Source: Microbispora amethystogenes
GTDB lineage: Bacteria > Actinomycetota > Actinomycetes > Streptosporangiales > Streptosporangiaceae
DNA length: 64,000 nt
Assembly: GCF_016863015.1 (NCBI RefSeq)
Contig: NZ_BOOB01000030.1
Location: forward strand, 1 to 64,000
Direction of reading: 5' to 3'
The notes beneath the pieces are model-generated. The model was given only the letters and a program-made list of their open reading frames with translations, ran no database searches and had not been told where the DNA came from. The position numbers and the translations under genes are program-made. Position 1 is the stretch's first letter. Every line of letters starts with the position of its first letter. Below, piece by piece: positions 17,250-25,654 of the stretch.

Positions 17250-18313
17250 GCGATCTTCTCCACCGGCAGGTAGTCGAGGTCGTAGCCGAAGGCGCGCGGG
17301 CCCGCCGTCTCCAGGCCCTTCGGCGTACGCCAGAGGGGATCGCAGGGCCAGGCGAGCACGGTGACCCGCTGGCCGTACCGCAGCGCCTCGGTCTGCACCG
17401 CCGTCGCCGTCTGGGTGTCGACCACCGTGATCAGGTCGGGCACCATGGCCCGGACCCGGCCGTCCTCCAGGGCGACGAGGTTCTCGTTCTGGATCTCCAG
17501 GGTCAGCGTCCTGCCCCGGTCGTCGCCGGTGCCCTCGACCGTCGCCGTGCCGCGGGCGAAGCCGCCGGTGGTCCGGCGGTCCAGATCGGCCAGCTTGCCG
17601 GTGAGCAGCCGTACGGCGCCCAGCTCGGCGGTGAGGGCGGCGAGCGGGTCGGCGGCGCCCTCGGTCGCCCGGCCGACCGCGATCGCCCGGCTCACCGTGC
17701 CCTCGATCACCGCTCCCGCGCACTCGCGGGCGGTCAGCACGTAGTCGGCCATCAGCGCGCTCGACCCCGCCGCCACGCAGACGGCCCGGGCGATCCGCTC
17801 CGACCACAGTCCGTCGATCGGGCGGATCGTCACGACGTTGCCGGCGACGTCGGCCATGACCACGAGGTTGGCCGGGATGCCCGCCACGTACATCGAGACC
17901 ATCTGGACCTCGGGGAAGGCCCGGCCCATGGCGTCGGCGTCGAGCAGCGGCAGGCCGAGCCTGGCCGCCCAGGCGACCGGCGCGACCCCGTTGCCGCCGC
18001 CGATCTCCGACGACATCACCGCGGCCGGCGGGCGGCCGAGGATCCGCTCGATCTCCTCGGCGATCCGTACGGGTTCGTCCTCGCCGTGGATCATCTCGTG
18101 GCTGACGGTCGGCGCGCCGATGCCCGACAGCGGCAGCACGAGCGCGTCGGCGGGCAGATCGTCCAGGGACACAAGCGGCACCTCGCCGTGCTCGCGGATC
18201 GCGCGCCGGGCGGCGATGGCGCCGGGGCGCACGTCACCGCCGCCGCCGGTGCCGAGCACGGCACAGCCACGGGCCAGGGCGGCGACGTCCTCCAGTGTGA
18301 TGCGGGCCTGCAT
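17246..18313 (-). CDS. DUF917 domain protein (HyuA-associated)
   Basis: A 355-aa DUF917 protein, the first gene of the long catabolic operon. Visible family features are LGTGGGGDVRPG near the N terminus, MSSEIGGGNGVAPVAWAA, LPLLDADAMGRAFPEVQM and a C-terminal domain ending in YDLDYLPVEKIA. DUF917 proteins occur beside short HyuA homologues and probably form an enzyme with them; the reaction is unknown to me. The ATG at 18313 has GAAGG upstream. A TTGT-N9-ACAA palindrome begins 67 bp upstream of the start. Confidence 0.88.
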   Translation of the reverse strand: MQARITLEDVAALARGCAVLGTGGGGDVRPGAIAARRAIREHGEVPLVSLDDLPADALVLPLSGIGAPTVSHEMIHGEDEPVRIAEEIERILGRPPAAVMSSEIGGGNGVAPVAWAARLGLPLLDADAMGRAFPEVQMVSMYVAGIPANLVVMADVAGNVVTIRPIDGLWSERIARAVCVAAGSSALMADYVLTARECAGAVIEGTVSRAIAVGRATEGAADPLAALTAELGAVRLLTGKLADLDRRTTGGFARGTATVEGTGDDRGRTLTLEIQNENLVALEDGRVRAMVPDLITVVDTQTATAVQTEALRYGQRVTVLAWPCDPLWRTPKGLETAGPRAFGYDLDYLPVEKIA

Positions 18314-18379
18314 GCGGGGAGCCTTCACCACCGGGGGGTGCCGCCTCAATGTCACAGTGCGACATCTATCACCAGATTG

Positions 18380-18396
18380 TTGTCGCCCCACGACAA
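18380..18396. promoter_or_regulatory. Candidate PucR-type operator upstream of the DUF917 operon (TTGTCG-N5-CGACAA)
   Basis: A perfect inverted repeat TTGTCGCCCCACGACAA in the 97-bp gap between the flavoenzyme stop and the DUF917 start. It fits TTGT-N9-ACAA exactly and lies 67-83 bp upstream of the start codon. Its flank ATTGTTGTC resembles the hyuA-proximal box. It is probably bound by one of the two PucR regulators (inference). Confidence 0.5.
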
Positions 18397-18410
18397 ATCC
18401 GGAAAAACTG

Positions 18411-19673
18411 CTATCTGCGCAGCGGGTCGAACTCCCGCAGAGCGGCCGGCTGCTTGCCGGTGGTGATCTGCTCGGCGAGGAGCCGTCCGGTGGCCGGGCC
18501 CTGGGCCAGGCCCCACATGCCGTGCCCGCCGGCCACGTAGATCCCCGGGGCGGCCGTCGCGCCGACCAGCGGGCGCCCGTCGGGCGTGACCGGCCGGGGA
18601 CCGACCCAGACGTCCGTGTGCTCCTCCCAGCGCACCCCGCGCAGCAGCGGGCGGGCGGAGGCGATGATCGCCCGCAGCCGGGCCTCGACGGCCGGGGCGT
18701 CGGGGTCGCGGAACTCCATGGTCCCCGCCACCCGCAGGCCGCCCTGGTAGGGCGTGCACGCCACCCGTACGTCCGGCAGGTAGATCGGGCCAGGGACGGG
18801 GTGGTCCACGGGGGCGGTGAAGGAGTAGCCGCGGCCGGCCCGCACGGGGACGCGTACGCCCCAGCGGCCCGCCAGCCTGGACAGCCAGGCGCCGGTGGCC
18901 AGCACCACCGCGTCGGCGGACAGGACGGCGCCGTCACGGGCCACCACGACGACCTTCCTGCCGTCGCTGCGCACGTCGGCGACCTCGTGCCTCTCGACCG
19001 TGGCGCCCCGGGCCGTGACGGCCTCGCCCAGCGCGTGGACGAAGCGGCCGGGGTCGATGTAGCGCTGCCCGTCGATCCGCACGCCCGCGGTCAGGGCCTC
19101 CGAGGCGAGCGGCACGGTCTCGACCAGCTGCCGGGCGTCCAGCGGCGTGTGGTCGACCGGCTGCCCGGCCTCGGCCATCCTGCGCAGCTCATGGAGCAGG
19201 CCCTCGGCTTGGCGCGGCGTGCGGAACCCGGCGGTGATCGGCGCGTCCTCGACGGGGGCGGCCACGCCGTTGGCCGCGAGCACGCCGTACGCCTCGATGC
19301 ACTCGTCGTTGAGCGGCAGGTTGGCGCGCACCGCCCGGGTCCAGGACGGCCACCGGCAGTTGGCGGCGAAGCGGGCCAGGAACGCCCACAGTCCCGGATC
19401 GACGGTCGCCGGGATGCGCAGCGGCGCGGCCGGATTCAGCAGCGAGCGCAGGCCGTAGCGCAGGACCGAGGGCTCGTTCAGGGGAATGGCCAGGCCCGGC
19501 GCGATCCATCCCGCGTTGCCCCAGGACGCGCCGGCCGCGACGCCCCGGCGGTCGACCACGGTGACCTCCACACCGCGTTCCCGCAGGAACCACGCGGTCG
19601 ACAGACCCACGATCCCCGCGCCGACCACGATCACCGATCGCGGCCACTCGCTGACGCGCTCGGCGCCGGACAT
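18411..19673 (-). CDS. FAD-dependent oxidoreductase, D-amino-acid dehydrogenase (DadA)-like
   Basis: A DAO-fold flavoenzyme (420 aa). The FAD-binding motif SVIVVGAGIVGLSTAWFLRE is at the N terminus, followed by GASWGNAGWIAPG. The C-terminal FAD-contacting region is VWVGPRPVTPDGRPLVG and YVAGGHGMWGLAQGPATG. DadA enzymes oxidise D-amino acids to 2-oxo acids. The ATG at 19673 was chosen because GGAGGTGGGGT lies directly upstream. It precedes the DUF917 operon on the same strand, which suggests it handles an amino acid released by the hydantoinase-type enzymes (inference). Two TTGT-N9-ACAA boxes lie upstream. Confidence 0.88.
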   Translation of the reverse strand: MSGAERVSEWPRSVIVVGAGIVGLSTAWFLRERGVEVTVVDRRGVAAGASWGNAGWIAPGLAIPLNEPSVLRYGLRSLLNPAAPLRIPATVDPGLWAFLARFAANCRWPSWTRAVRANLPLNDECIEAYGVLAANGVAAPVEDAPITAGFRTPRQAEGLLHELRRMAEAGQPVDHTPLDARQLVETVPLASEALTAGVRIDGQRYIDPGRFVHALGEAVTARGATVERHEVADVRSDGRKVVVVARDGAVLSADAVVLATGAWLSRLAGRWGVRVPVRAGRGYSFTAPVDHPVPGPIYLPDVRVACTPYQGGLRVAGTMEFRDPDAPAVEARLRAIIASARPLLRGVRWEEHTDVWVGPRPVTPDGRPLVGATAAPGIYVAGGHGMWGLAQGPATGRLLAEQITTGKQPAALREFDPLRR

Positions 19674-19734
19674 ACCCCACCTCCACACCAGGCGACTACC
19701 TCCCCCAGCGTGGCCCGTACGGCGCCGCGAACCG

Positions 19735-19751
19735 TTGTAGCGGCCGCACAA
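19735..19751. promoter_or_regulatory. Candidate PucR-type operator 1 upstream of the DadA-like gene
   Basis: TTGTAGCGGCCGCACAA, an exact TTGT-N9-ACAA palindrome whose centre is itself the self-complementary GCGGCCGC. It lies 62-78 bp upstream of the flavoenzyme start and 31 bp from the next box, about three helical turns, so proteins bound to both would face the same way. Confidence 0.5.
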
Positions 19752-19765
19752 TCGCAACGTCCGTC

Positions 19766-19782
19766 TTGTGGGTTCCAGACAA
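19766..19782. promoter_or_regulatory. Candidate PucR-type operator 2 upstream of the DadA-like gene
   Basis: TTGTGGGTTCCAGACAA, an exact TTGT-N9-ACAA match located 4 bp after the end of the second pucR gene. With the box at 19735 it forms a phased pair in the 112-bp gap before the flavoenzyme gene. Confidence 0.5.
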
Positions 19783-19785
19783 CCC

Positions 19786-21315
19786 TTATTCGTCCTCGGC
19801 GGCCAGAGTGATGACCATGGCGAGGCGCTTGCGCGGGTCGTCCAGGTTCAGCAGAGTCACCTCGCTCATCCTGCGCAGCCTGTTGCGGACCGTGTTGGCG
19901 TGTACGCCGAGCCGTTCGGCGGCGACCGCGAGATCGCCCTGGGCCTCCAGCCATGCCCGCAACGTCGGCACGTAGTGGGTGTCGTGAAGGGCGTCGTGCC
20001 GTCGCAGCACACTCACCGGCCCGCGTGCCGGGGTCCGGCCCGCGCGCGCCGCGGCCCGCAACCGCTGCAGCAGGATGTCGTCCCAGGACTCGTCGTACGC
20101 GGGTGGCTCGGCCTGGGGTGCGCCTCTCTCGTGCAGCGCCAGGCACTCCTCCGCCTCCTGCCGGCTGGCCGGCAGTTCCGCCGCCTGGGCCACGCCGCCG
20201 ATCCCGGCCGTGATCCGCACCCGCGACGGCAGCGCGGCCCGCAGCGCGCCCACCCACTCCCGCGCCGCCGACGCCCGCGTGCCCGGCAGGATCGTATGGA
20301 GCGTGTCGCCCAGCAGGGCGCTCCGCCCGGGCCTGGACCAGCCGAAACCCGCGGTGGCCCGGTCGAAGGCCAGCAGAAGCATGGCGTGCCGGTCCTCGGC
20401 CGTGTGCGCGCGGACCGCGATGACGCGCATCTCCCGCGGGGCCAGCCCCAGCTGGCTGACCACCGTCTCGGCGTCGGCGGTGCCCTCAAGCAGCCGGATG
20501 ACCAGGTCGGACTCCACCTTCCGCTCCAGGTCGGCGCTGGCCCGGGAGCGCAGCAGGTGCAACGCCACCGTGCGCGCGCCGTTCGCCAGCGCGGTGTGCG
20601 CCGCCCCGGTCAGCGGGTCGGCGCACGTCACCCACACCGAGCCGAGCAGTTCGCGCCCGGCCCGCACCGCCACCACCATCCGCCCGGTCAGGCCGTGGTC
20701 CGGGTCCGGCTCGACGAAGATCGGCTCGTCCGTCGACGACAGACGGGCGAACACCCCCCGTGACCGGAAGAGGGCCCGCAGGCGGTCCGGAACCTGCCGC
20801 ACCAGGATCGTCTCCAGCCGGGCCGGGTCGCCCGCCTGCTGGGAGCGGGAGTACGCGAGCACCCGCGAGAGCCGATCCTCGATGGTCACCGCGCCGCCGA
20901 CGACGTCCGCCAGGCTGTCGGCCAGCGCGAAGAGGTCCGTGGGCCCCCGCCCCGACTCGGTCTCCCGCCCTTCCAGCACCAGGCCGTAGACCAGGCCCAC
21001 CAGGTGGCTCCAGGGCACCGCGGGGTCGGCCCGCAGCACGGCCACGCCCTGGTCGTCACCGGTCGCGGCGGCCTCGTGCTCGCTTTCGGCTCCGGCGCGC
21101 ACCAGGACCACCTTCGCCTGCGCCGCGACCGCCCACCGCACCGCCTCGGTCACCGACGCGGCTCCCACGGCCACGAGCACGTCACCGGTGACCCGGCTGT
21201 CGGTCGCGTCCGGTATCGCCACGCTTCGCAACTGTGCCGAACGTGTCTCGGGCCGCCCGCACAGCCGTACGCCGTACCCGCCCAGCACGTTGACCAAGCG
21301 ATCCAACCTGATCAT
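19786..21315 (-). CDS. PucR-family transcriptional regulator (second copy)
   Basis: A 509-aa regulator with the PucR N-terminal domain (MIRLDRLVNVLGGYGVRLCG), a middle GGDEF-like/CdaR region, and a C-terminal HTH_30 (LEAQGDLAVAAERLGVHANT then VRNRLRRMSEV). The ATG at 21315 has GGTGGAG at good spacing; the GTG at 21327 overlaps that site. It is transcribed toward the flavoenzyme gene and is the likeliest local ligand for the two palindromes in between. It is not simply a duplicate of the regulator at 8882-10342, since similarity is limited to the family architecture. Confidence 0.88.
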   Translation of the reverse strand: MIRLDRLVNVLGGYGVRLCGRPETRSAQLRSVAIPDATDSRVTGDVLVAVGAASVTEAVRWAVAAQAKVVLVRAGAESEHEAAATGDDQGVAVLRADPAVPWSHLVGLVYGLVLEGRETESGRGPTDLFALADSLADVVGGAVTIEDRLSRVLAYSRSQQAGDPARLETILVRQVPDRLRALFRSRGVFARLSSTDEPIFVEPDPDHGLTGRMVVAVRAGRELLGSVWVTCADPLTGAAHTALANGARTVALHLLRSRASADLERKVESDLVIRLLEGTADAETVVSQLGLAPREMRVIAVRAHTAEDRHAMLLLAFDRATAGFGWSRPGRSALLGDTLHTILPGTRASAAREWVGALRAALPSRVRITAGIGGVAQAAELPASRQEAEECLALHERGAPQAEPPAYDESWDDILLQRLRAAARAGRTPARGPVSVLRRHDALHDTHYVPTLRAWLEAQGDLAVAAERLGVHANTVRNRLRRMSEVTLLNLDDPRKRLAMVITLAAEDE

Positions 21316-21378
21316 GTGCGACTCCACCGTGGTGGAAGGTTTCCAAATGGTCGTGGCGGATTGAGCCCGAAAATGACC

Positions 21379-21414
21379 AAAGGCCCGATCTCCGATTCAG
21401 AAGACCAGGCCCTT
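21379..21414 (-). terminator. Imperfect hairpin after the first fMet tRNA
   Basis: On the minus strand AAGGGCCTGGTCTTC pairs imperfectly with GGAGATCGGGCCTTT (one bulge, several G-U pairs). It lies just downstream of the tRNA at 21421-21497. There is no run of T after it, so this is a tentative call. Confidence 0.35.
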
Positions 21415-21420
21415 GACTCT

Positions 21421-21497
21421 TGGTAGCGGGGACAGGATTTGAACCTGCGACCTCTGGGTTATGAGCCCAGCGAGCTACCGAACTGCTCCACCCCGCG
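21421..21497 (-). tRNA. tRNA-fMet (initiator, anticodon CAT), CCA encoded
   Basis: A complete cloverleaf read on the minus strand. It begins CGCGGGGTGGAGCAG, has anticodon loop CTCATAA on a stem with three consecutive G-C pairs (GGG/CCC), T-loop GGTTCAAATCC, and ends CCCCGC-T-A-CCA. The unpaired first base (C1 opposite T72) and the GGG/CCC anticodon stem identify an initiator rather than an elongator Met tRNA. It differs from the second copy by one D-loop base (AGTTCGG against AGCTCGG) and in having CCA encoded. Confidence 0.95.
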
Positions 21498-21642
21498 TCG
21501 TTGTGTCTCTATGTTACCCACCCCACGGACCGAACACCAAATCGTTTCCCGTCCCGGCGACCACCATGCGACGACGGAGCGCCACTTCCAAAGCCGTGCG
21601 GACGTGTGACCGGCGCGGCTCCAGTGGGACCGGGCGTCCGGG

Positions 21643-22152
21643 TCAGGGGAGGATCAACTCGTATTCGATCTGGTCGATGGGGTTGCCGTCGCCGAAGTCG
21701 TGGCCGCGGACCGCGCCCGATTCGGTGAAGCCGCTCTTCTGGTAGAAGCGGCGCGACTGCGGGGTGTCCCGGAGCGTCCAGAGGTGGACCCGCCCGAAGC
21801 CCTGCTCGCCGATCCTGCGCAGGGTCGCGGCCATCAGCGCGTTGGCGACACCGGTCCCCCAGCCGTCCGGATGGGCGTAGCAGCCGAAGATCTCGGCGTA
21901 CCCCGGCCGCGCCGGCGAGGCGCCGAAGTAGGTGAAGGCGAGCGGCCGGCCGTCCAGCGCGCCGAGCATGACGGTGTCCCGCTTCTCGAGGAGCACGTCG
22001 CGCCACTTGCCACGCCGGTGCCCGACCGCCTCGGCGGCGAACTCCGGGGAGAAGAACTTCGCGTAGACCGCCTGCCACGACTCCGCGTGGATTTCACCGA
22101 CCACGCTCCCGTCCTCGGGTGCGGCTTCGGTGACCGTGAACACTCCACTCAC
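21643..22152 (-). CDS. GNAT-family N-acetyltransferase
   Basis: A 169-aa acetyltransferase. The acetyl-CoA pyrophosphate loop region is HPDGWGTGVANALMAATL, preceded by the beta-4 strand EIFGCYA, and the C-terminal block RRFYQKSGFTESG is typical of GNAT proteins. The substrate is unknown. It stands alone between two initiator tRNA genes on the same strand, so its transcript may come from the upstream tRNA promoter only if the hairpin at 22210-22247 is read through. The GTG/ATG near 22152 has no strong ribosome-binding site. Confidence 0.85.
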   Translation of the reverse strand: MSGVFTVTEAAPEDGSVVGEIHAESWQAVYAKFFSPEFAAEAVGHRRGKWRDVLLEKRDTVMLGALDGRPLAFTYFGASPARPGYAEIFGCYAHPDGWGTGVANALMAATLRRIGEQGFGRVHLWTLRDTPQSRRFYQKSGFTESGAVRGHDFGDGNPIDQIEYELILP

Positions 22153-22209
22153 ACGACGACGCTAGAGAACGTCACGTGCTCCTGGCAACGCGCAGTGCTC
22201 TTGACAACG

Positions 22210-22247
22210 CGAAGGCCCGGTGTCCGTTTCCGGACACCGGGCCTTCG
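22210..22247 (-). terminator. Strong hairpin terminator after the second fMet tRNA
   Basis: A perfect 17-bp inverted repeat (22210-22226 with 22231-22247) and a 4-nt loop, containing CGAAGGCCCGGTGTCCG. It begins 9 bp after the tRNA 3' end. The tail has only a few T residues, as is usual in high-GC actinomycetes. Confidence 0.75.
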
Positions 22248-22255
22248 ACTTCGAG

Positions 22256-22329
22256 TAGCGGGGACAGGATTTGAACCTGCGACCTCTGGGTTATGAGCCC
22301 AGCGAGCTACCGAGCTGCTCCACCCCGCG
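22256..22329 (-). tRNA. tRNA-fMet (initiator, anticodon CAT), CCA not encoded
   Basis: Same initiator cloverleaf as the copy at 21421-21497: C1-T72 mismatch, GGG/CCC anticodon stem, CTCATAA anticodon loop. After the discriminator A the genome reads CTC instead of CCA, so this copy depends on tRNA nucleotidyltransferase. The D-loop has AGCTCGG. Confidence 0.95.
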
Positions 22330-22412
22330 TCGGCTCTACGAGACTATCCCGCCACGCCCCAGGAGGCAAACCGGAGCCCCGCGCCCTGACGGGCGCGGGG
22401 CTCCGGACGGGC

Positions 22413-25400
22413 TCAGCCGCTGGGCGCCGGGGTGGGAGCGGCGGCCGTGGGACTGCCACTCGGACTCGCGCTCGCGCTCGGCGTCGCGCTCCCGCTCGGG
22501 GCCGGGGTCGCCGTCGACGACGGCGTTCCCGCCTTGAGCTTGGCCAGGTCGTCCAGCGCCTTCTTGAGGGCGTTCTGCGCGTCGCCGTACGCCTTCCAGT
22601 CGGGCGTGGTGCCCGACAGCGCCTTCTGCGAGTCCTCGAACGCCCGCTCCGCCCGGTCGAGCGCGGACGAGAGCGCCGAGGAGTTGGCCGGCTGCTGATT
22701 GGCCTGGTCCGGCTGCTGGTTGGGCTGCTGCTCCGGCTGCTGTTCGGGCGTCTGCTCCGGCGGCGTGGCCACCGTGCCGCCGAACACCTGCTGCAACGCC
22801 TCGCTCAGGTTGTCGCCGAAGCCGACCTTCTCGCCGAACAGCACGAGGACCTTTCGCAGCGTCGGATACTTGCCCGAGCTCTCCGCACGCGGCTGGATGT
22901 AGACCGGCTCGACGTAGAGCAGGCCGCCGCCGAACGGCAGCGTGAGCAGGTTCCCGTACAGCACGTCGGTCGCGCCCGCGGTGCCGCGCAGCAGGTTGAG
23001 CCGCTCCGAGACCGTGGGGTTCGACTCGAACAGGTTCTGCGCCTGGGGTGGTCCCTGCACCGCGGTCGTGCTCGGTAGCTGCAGGATCTCCAGTTGCGGG
23101 TTCGGCGTCGCGGCGGTCGCGTCGACCGCCATGAACGCCGCCATGTTCTGCCGCTGGTTGGGCACGAACGTGGTCGTCAGCGAGAACCGCTCGGTGTCGC
23201 TGCCCGGCATCTTCATCGTCACGTAGTACGGCGGCTGCTTGCTCTTCTGGGTCGCCGGGTCCTCCGGGACCTTCCAGAAGTCCTGCGCGCCGAAGAACGC
23301 GTTGGCGTCGGTGACGTGGTAGGAGGTCAGGATCTCCCGCTGGGCCTTGAACAGGTCGGCCGGGTAGCGCAGATGGTTGCGCAGGTCCTGGCTGATCTCC
23401 GAGGCCGGCTTGACGACGCCGCCGAAGGCCTTCCGCCAGGTCTGGAGGACGGGGTCCTTCTCGTCCCAGGCGTAGAGCGTGACCGTGCCGTCGTAGGCGT
23501 CCACGGTGGCCTTCACCGAGTTGCGGATGTAGTTGACCTCGTCCCTGGGCACCTGCGGCACGCCGAGCCGGCTGCTCTGGACGTCCGTGGTCAGCGACTC
23601 CAGGCTCTTGCGCTCGGAGTAGGGATAGGAGTCGGAGGTCGTGTACGCGTCCACGATCCACACGATGCGGCCGTCCACCACCGACGGGTACGGGTCGCGG
23701 TCCAGGGTGAGGAACGGCGCGACCTGCTGGATGCGGTCCACCGGCTCACGGTTGTAGAGGATGCGCGACTCGGGGTTGATGTTGGAGTTCAGCAGCAGGT
23801 TGGTCTCGCCGTACTTCACGGCGTAGAGGAGGCGGCGGAAGAAGTTGCCGACCGAGACGCCGCCCTTGCCCTCGTAGGTGCTGTTGACCTGGCCCGTCTT
23901 GTTCTGCTGGTCGTCGCCCTGCTGTCCCTGCTGGGGATAGTCGAGCTCGATCGGCTTGGCCGACTTGGGGCCGCCGACGATCGAGTAGTCGGGCGAGTTC
24001 TCCCCGAAGTAGACGCGGGGCTCGTAGTCGCCGAGGTCGCCGACCGGCGGGATGTCCTTCTCGCTGAAAACCGGCAGGCCGCTGCTGTCCACCTTGTTGC
24101 CCGGCGCGGCGACGAACCCGAAGCCGTGCGTGTAGACGAGGTGGCTGTTGATCCAGTTGCGCTGGCCCTCCGGCGGGAGGCCGATCTCCCGGACCGCCAC
24201 GACGGTGTCGCGCAGCTTGCCGTCGACCGAGTATCTGTCGATGTCGAGCTGCTCGGGGAACTGGTAGTAGCCGCGGATCTGCTGCTTCTGCTGGAAGGTC
24301 GGCGACAGCAGGCTGGGGTCGAGCAGGCGCATGCCGGGGATGGCCGACGCCTCGGTCTGCAGCACGGAGGCGTCGGTGTCGGTCTTCGCGCTGTATTCCG
24401 TCACCTTCGCCGTATCGACGCCGTACGCCTTCCGGGTCGCGTCGATGTTGCGCTGGATGTACGCCTGCTCCTTGCTCTGCTGGTTCGGCCGCACCTGGAA
24501 CTGCTCGACGAGCGAGGGATAGACGGTGCCGATCAGCACGGCCGACAGGACGAGGAGTCCGAACGCCGCCCCCGGCCACATCCCGCCGGGCCTGATGACG
24601 CCGGCGAAGAAGATCAGCGCGCAGATGATGGAGATGGCGGCGAGGATCCCCTTGGCCGGGAGCACGGCGTGCACGTCGGTGTAGGAGGCGCCGAAGACCT
24701 TGCCCCGGTCGGAGAAGACCAGGCTGTACCGGTCGAGGAAGTAGGCCGCGCCCTTGAGCAGGACGAACACGCCGAGCAGCACCGACAGGTGGACCCGGGC
24801 GGCCCGGGTGGCGTGCACCCCTCCGGGCGAGGAGATGCGGAAGCCGCCGTACAGGTAGTGCACGGCGGTGGCCGCGATGATCGACAGGATCACGGCGGTG
24901 AACAGGAAGTTCAGCAGCATCCGCAGGAACGGATACGTGAACATGAAGAACGAGAGGTCGAGCCCGAACTGGTCGTCCTTCTGGCCGAACGGCGTGGCGT
25001 TGGCGAACAGGAGCCAGGTCTTCCACTGCCCGGCCGTGGACGACCCGGTGAACAGGGCGAGGACGCCCATGCCGACCAGGAAGACCAGCCGCCGGTGCGG
25101 GTCGAGGGCCACCCGGTAGCGGTCGGCGCCCTGCGGCGCGCCGAACATCCCCGGGCCGAACATCGGGCGGGTACGGTGCGCGAGCACCATGTTGCCGCCC
25201 ACGATGACCAGCATCAGGGCGGCGCCCACGACGAACAGCAGCACCTGGGTGAGCAGCATCGTGGAGAACACCGAGGAGAAGTGCACCGAGTCGTACCAGA
25301 GGTAGTCGGTGTAGATCCCCGCGAAGACGAGCAGTAATACGACGATCGCCACCAGGGCGATCAGTACGGGTATCAGCAGGCGCGGCCGTCGGGGCAAGCG

Positions 25401-25436
25401 CACCGCCCGTCCGGCTCCGGGGCTCCGGAAGCTCAA
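22413..25436 (-). CDS. UPF0182 (PF03699) large membrane protein
   Basis: A 1007-aa membrane protein of the UPF0182 family, the counterpart of M. tuberculosis Rv3193c. It has a basic N terminus, then about seven TM helices in the first 330 residues (LLIPVLIALVAIVVLLLVFA; VFSTMLLTQVLLFVVGAAL; YPFLRMLLNFLFTAVILSII; others), then a long extracytoplasmic domain. The C terminus is low complexity: Gln/Pro repeats around PEQQPEQQPNQQPDQ and a Ser/Pro/Thr/Ala tail. The function is unknown to me. It is next to the PDZ-Lon protease gene as in mycobacteria, separated by 218 bp that probably hold its promoter. Confidence 0.93.
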   Translation of the reverse strand: MSFRSPGAGRAVRLPRRPRLLIPVLIALVAIVVLLLVFAGIYTDYLWYDSVHFSSVFSTMLLTQVLLFVVGAALMLVIVGGNMVLAHRTRPMFGPGMFGAPQGADRYRVALDPHRRLVFLVGMGVLALFTGSSTAGQWKTWLLFANATPFGQKDDQFGLDLSFFMFTYPFLRMLLNFLFTAVILSIIAATAVHYLYGGFRISSPGGVHATRAARVHLSVLLGVFVLLKGAAYFLDRYSLVFSDRGKVFGASYTDVHAVLPAKGILAAISIICALIFFAGVIRPGGMWPGAAFGLLVLSAVLIGTVYPSLVEQFQVRPNQQSKEQAYIQRNIDATRKAYGVDTAKVTEYSAKTDTDASVLQTEASAIPGMRLLDPSLLSPTFQQKQQIRGYYQFPEQLDIDRYSVDGKLRDTVVAVREIGLPPEGQRNWINSHLVYTHGFGFVAAPGNKVDSSGLPVFSEKDIPPVGDLGDYEPRVYFGENSPDYSIVGGPKSAKPIELDYPQQGQQGDDQQNKTGQVNSTYEGKGGVSVGNFFRRLLYAVKYGETNLLLNSNINPESRILYNREPVDRIQQVAPFLTLDRDPYPSVVDGRIVWIVDAYTTSDSYPYSERKSLESLTTDVQSSRLGVPQVPRDEVNYIRNSVKATVDAYDGTVTLYAWDEKDPVLQTWRKAFGGVVKPASEISQDLRNHLRYPADLFKAQREILTSYHVTDANAFFGAQDFWKVPEDPATQKSKQPPYYVTMKMPGSDTERFSLTTTFVPNQRQNMAAFMAVDATAATPNPQLEILQLPSTTAVQGPPQAQNLFESNPTVSERLNLLRGTAGATDVLYGNLLTLPFGGGLLYVEPVYIQPRAESSGKYPTLRKVLVLFGEKVGFGDNLSEALQQVFGGTVATPPEQTPEQQPEQQPNQQPDQANQQPANSSALSSALDRAERAFEDSQKALSGTTPDWKAYGDAQNALKKALDDLAKLKAGTPSSTATPAPSGSATPSASASPSGSPTAAAPTPAPSG

Positions 25437-25654
25437 CGCTCAACCCCTTGTCTCGGATTGTCGGAAACTCAGATGGGTGTCAGATTGTCGCGGCGCAAAC
25501 GGTCCGTGCTTGGAAACCTACACTGCGGGGAGCGTGCGCGCGGTAACGGATCTGATCGTTATGGCGGCGCCACGTCGCCCTCGGACGAACGCGGAACGAA
25601 CGCGGGCCGAGAGCGGAAGGGGCAGGTCAGCCACCCCGCGAGCCTGCCGTACGG

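Noticed and set aside
22413-25436. Two large plus-strand frames (starting at 22293 and 23094) opposite UPF0182
   Set aside because: Shadows of the membrane-protein gene; no signal, domain or ribosome-binding site.
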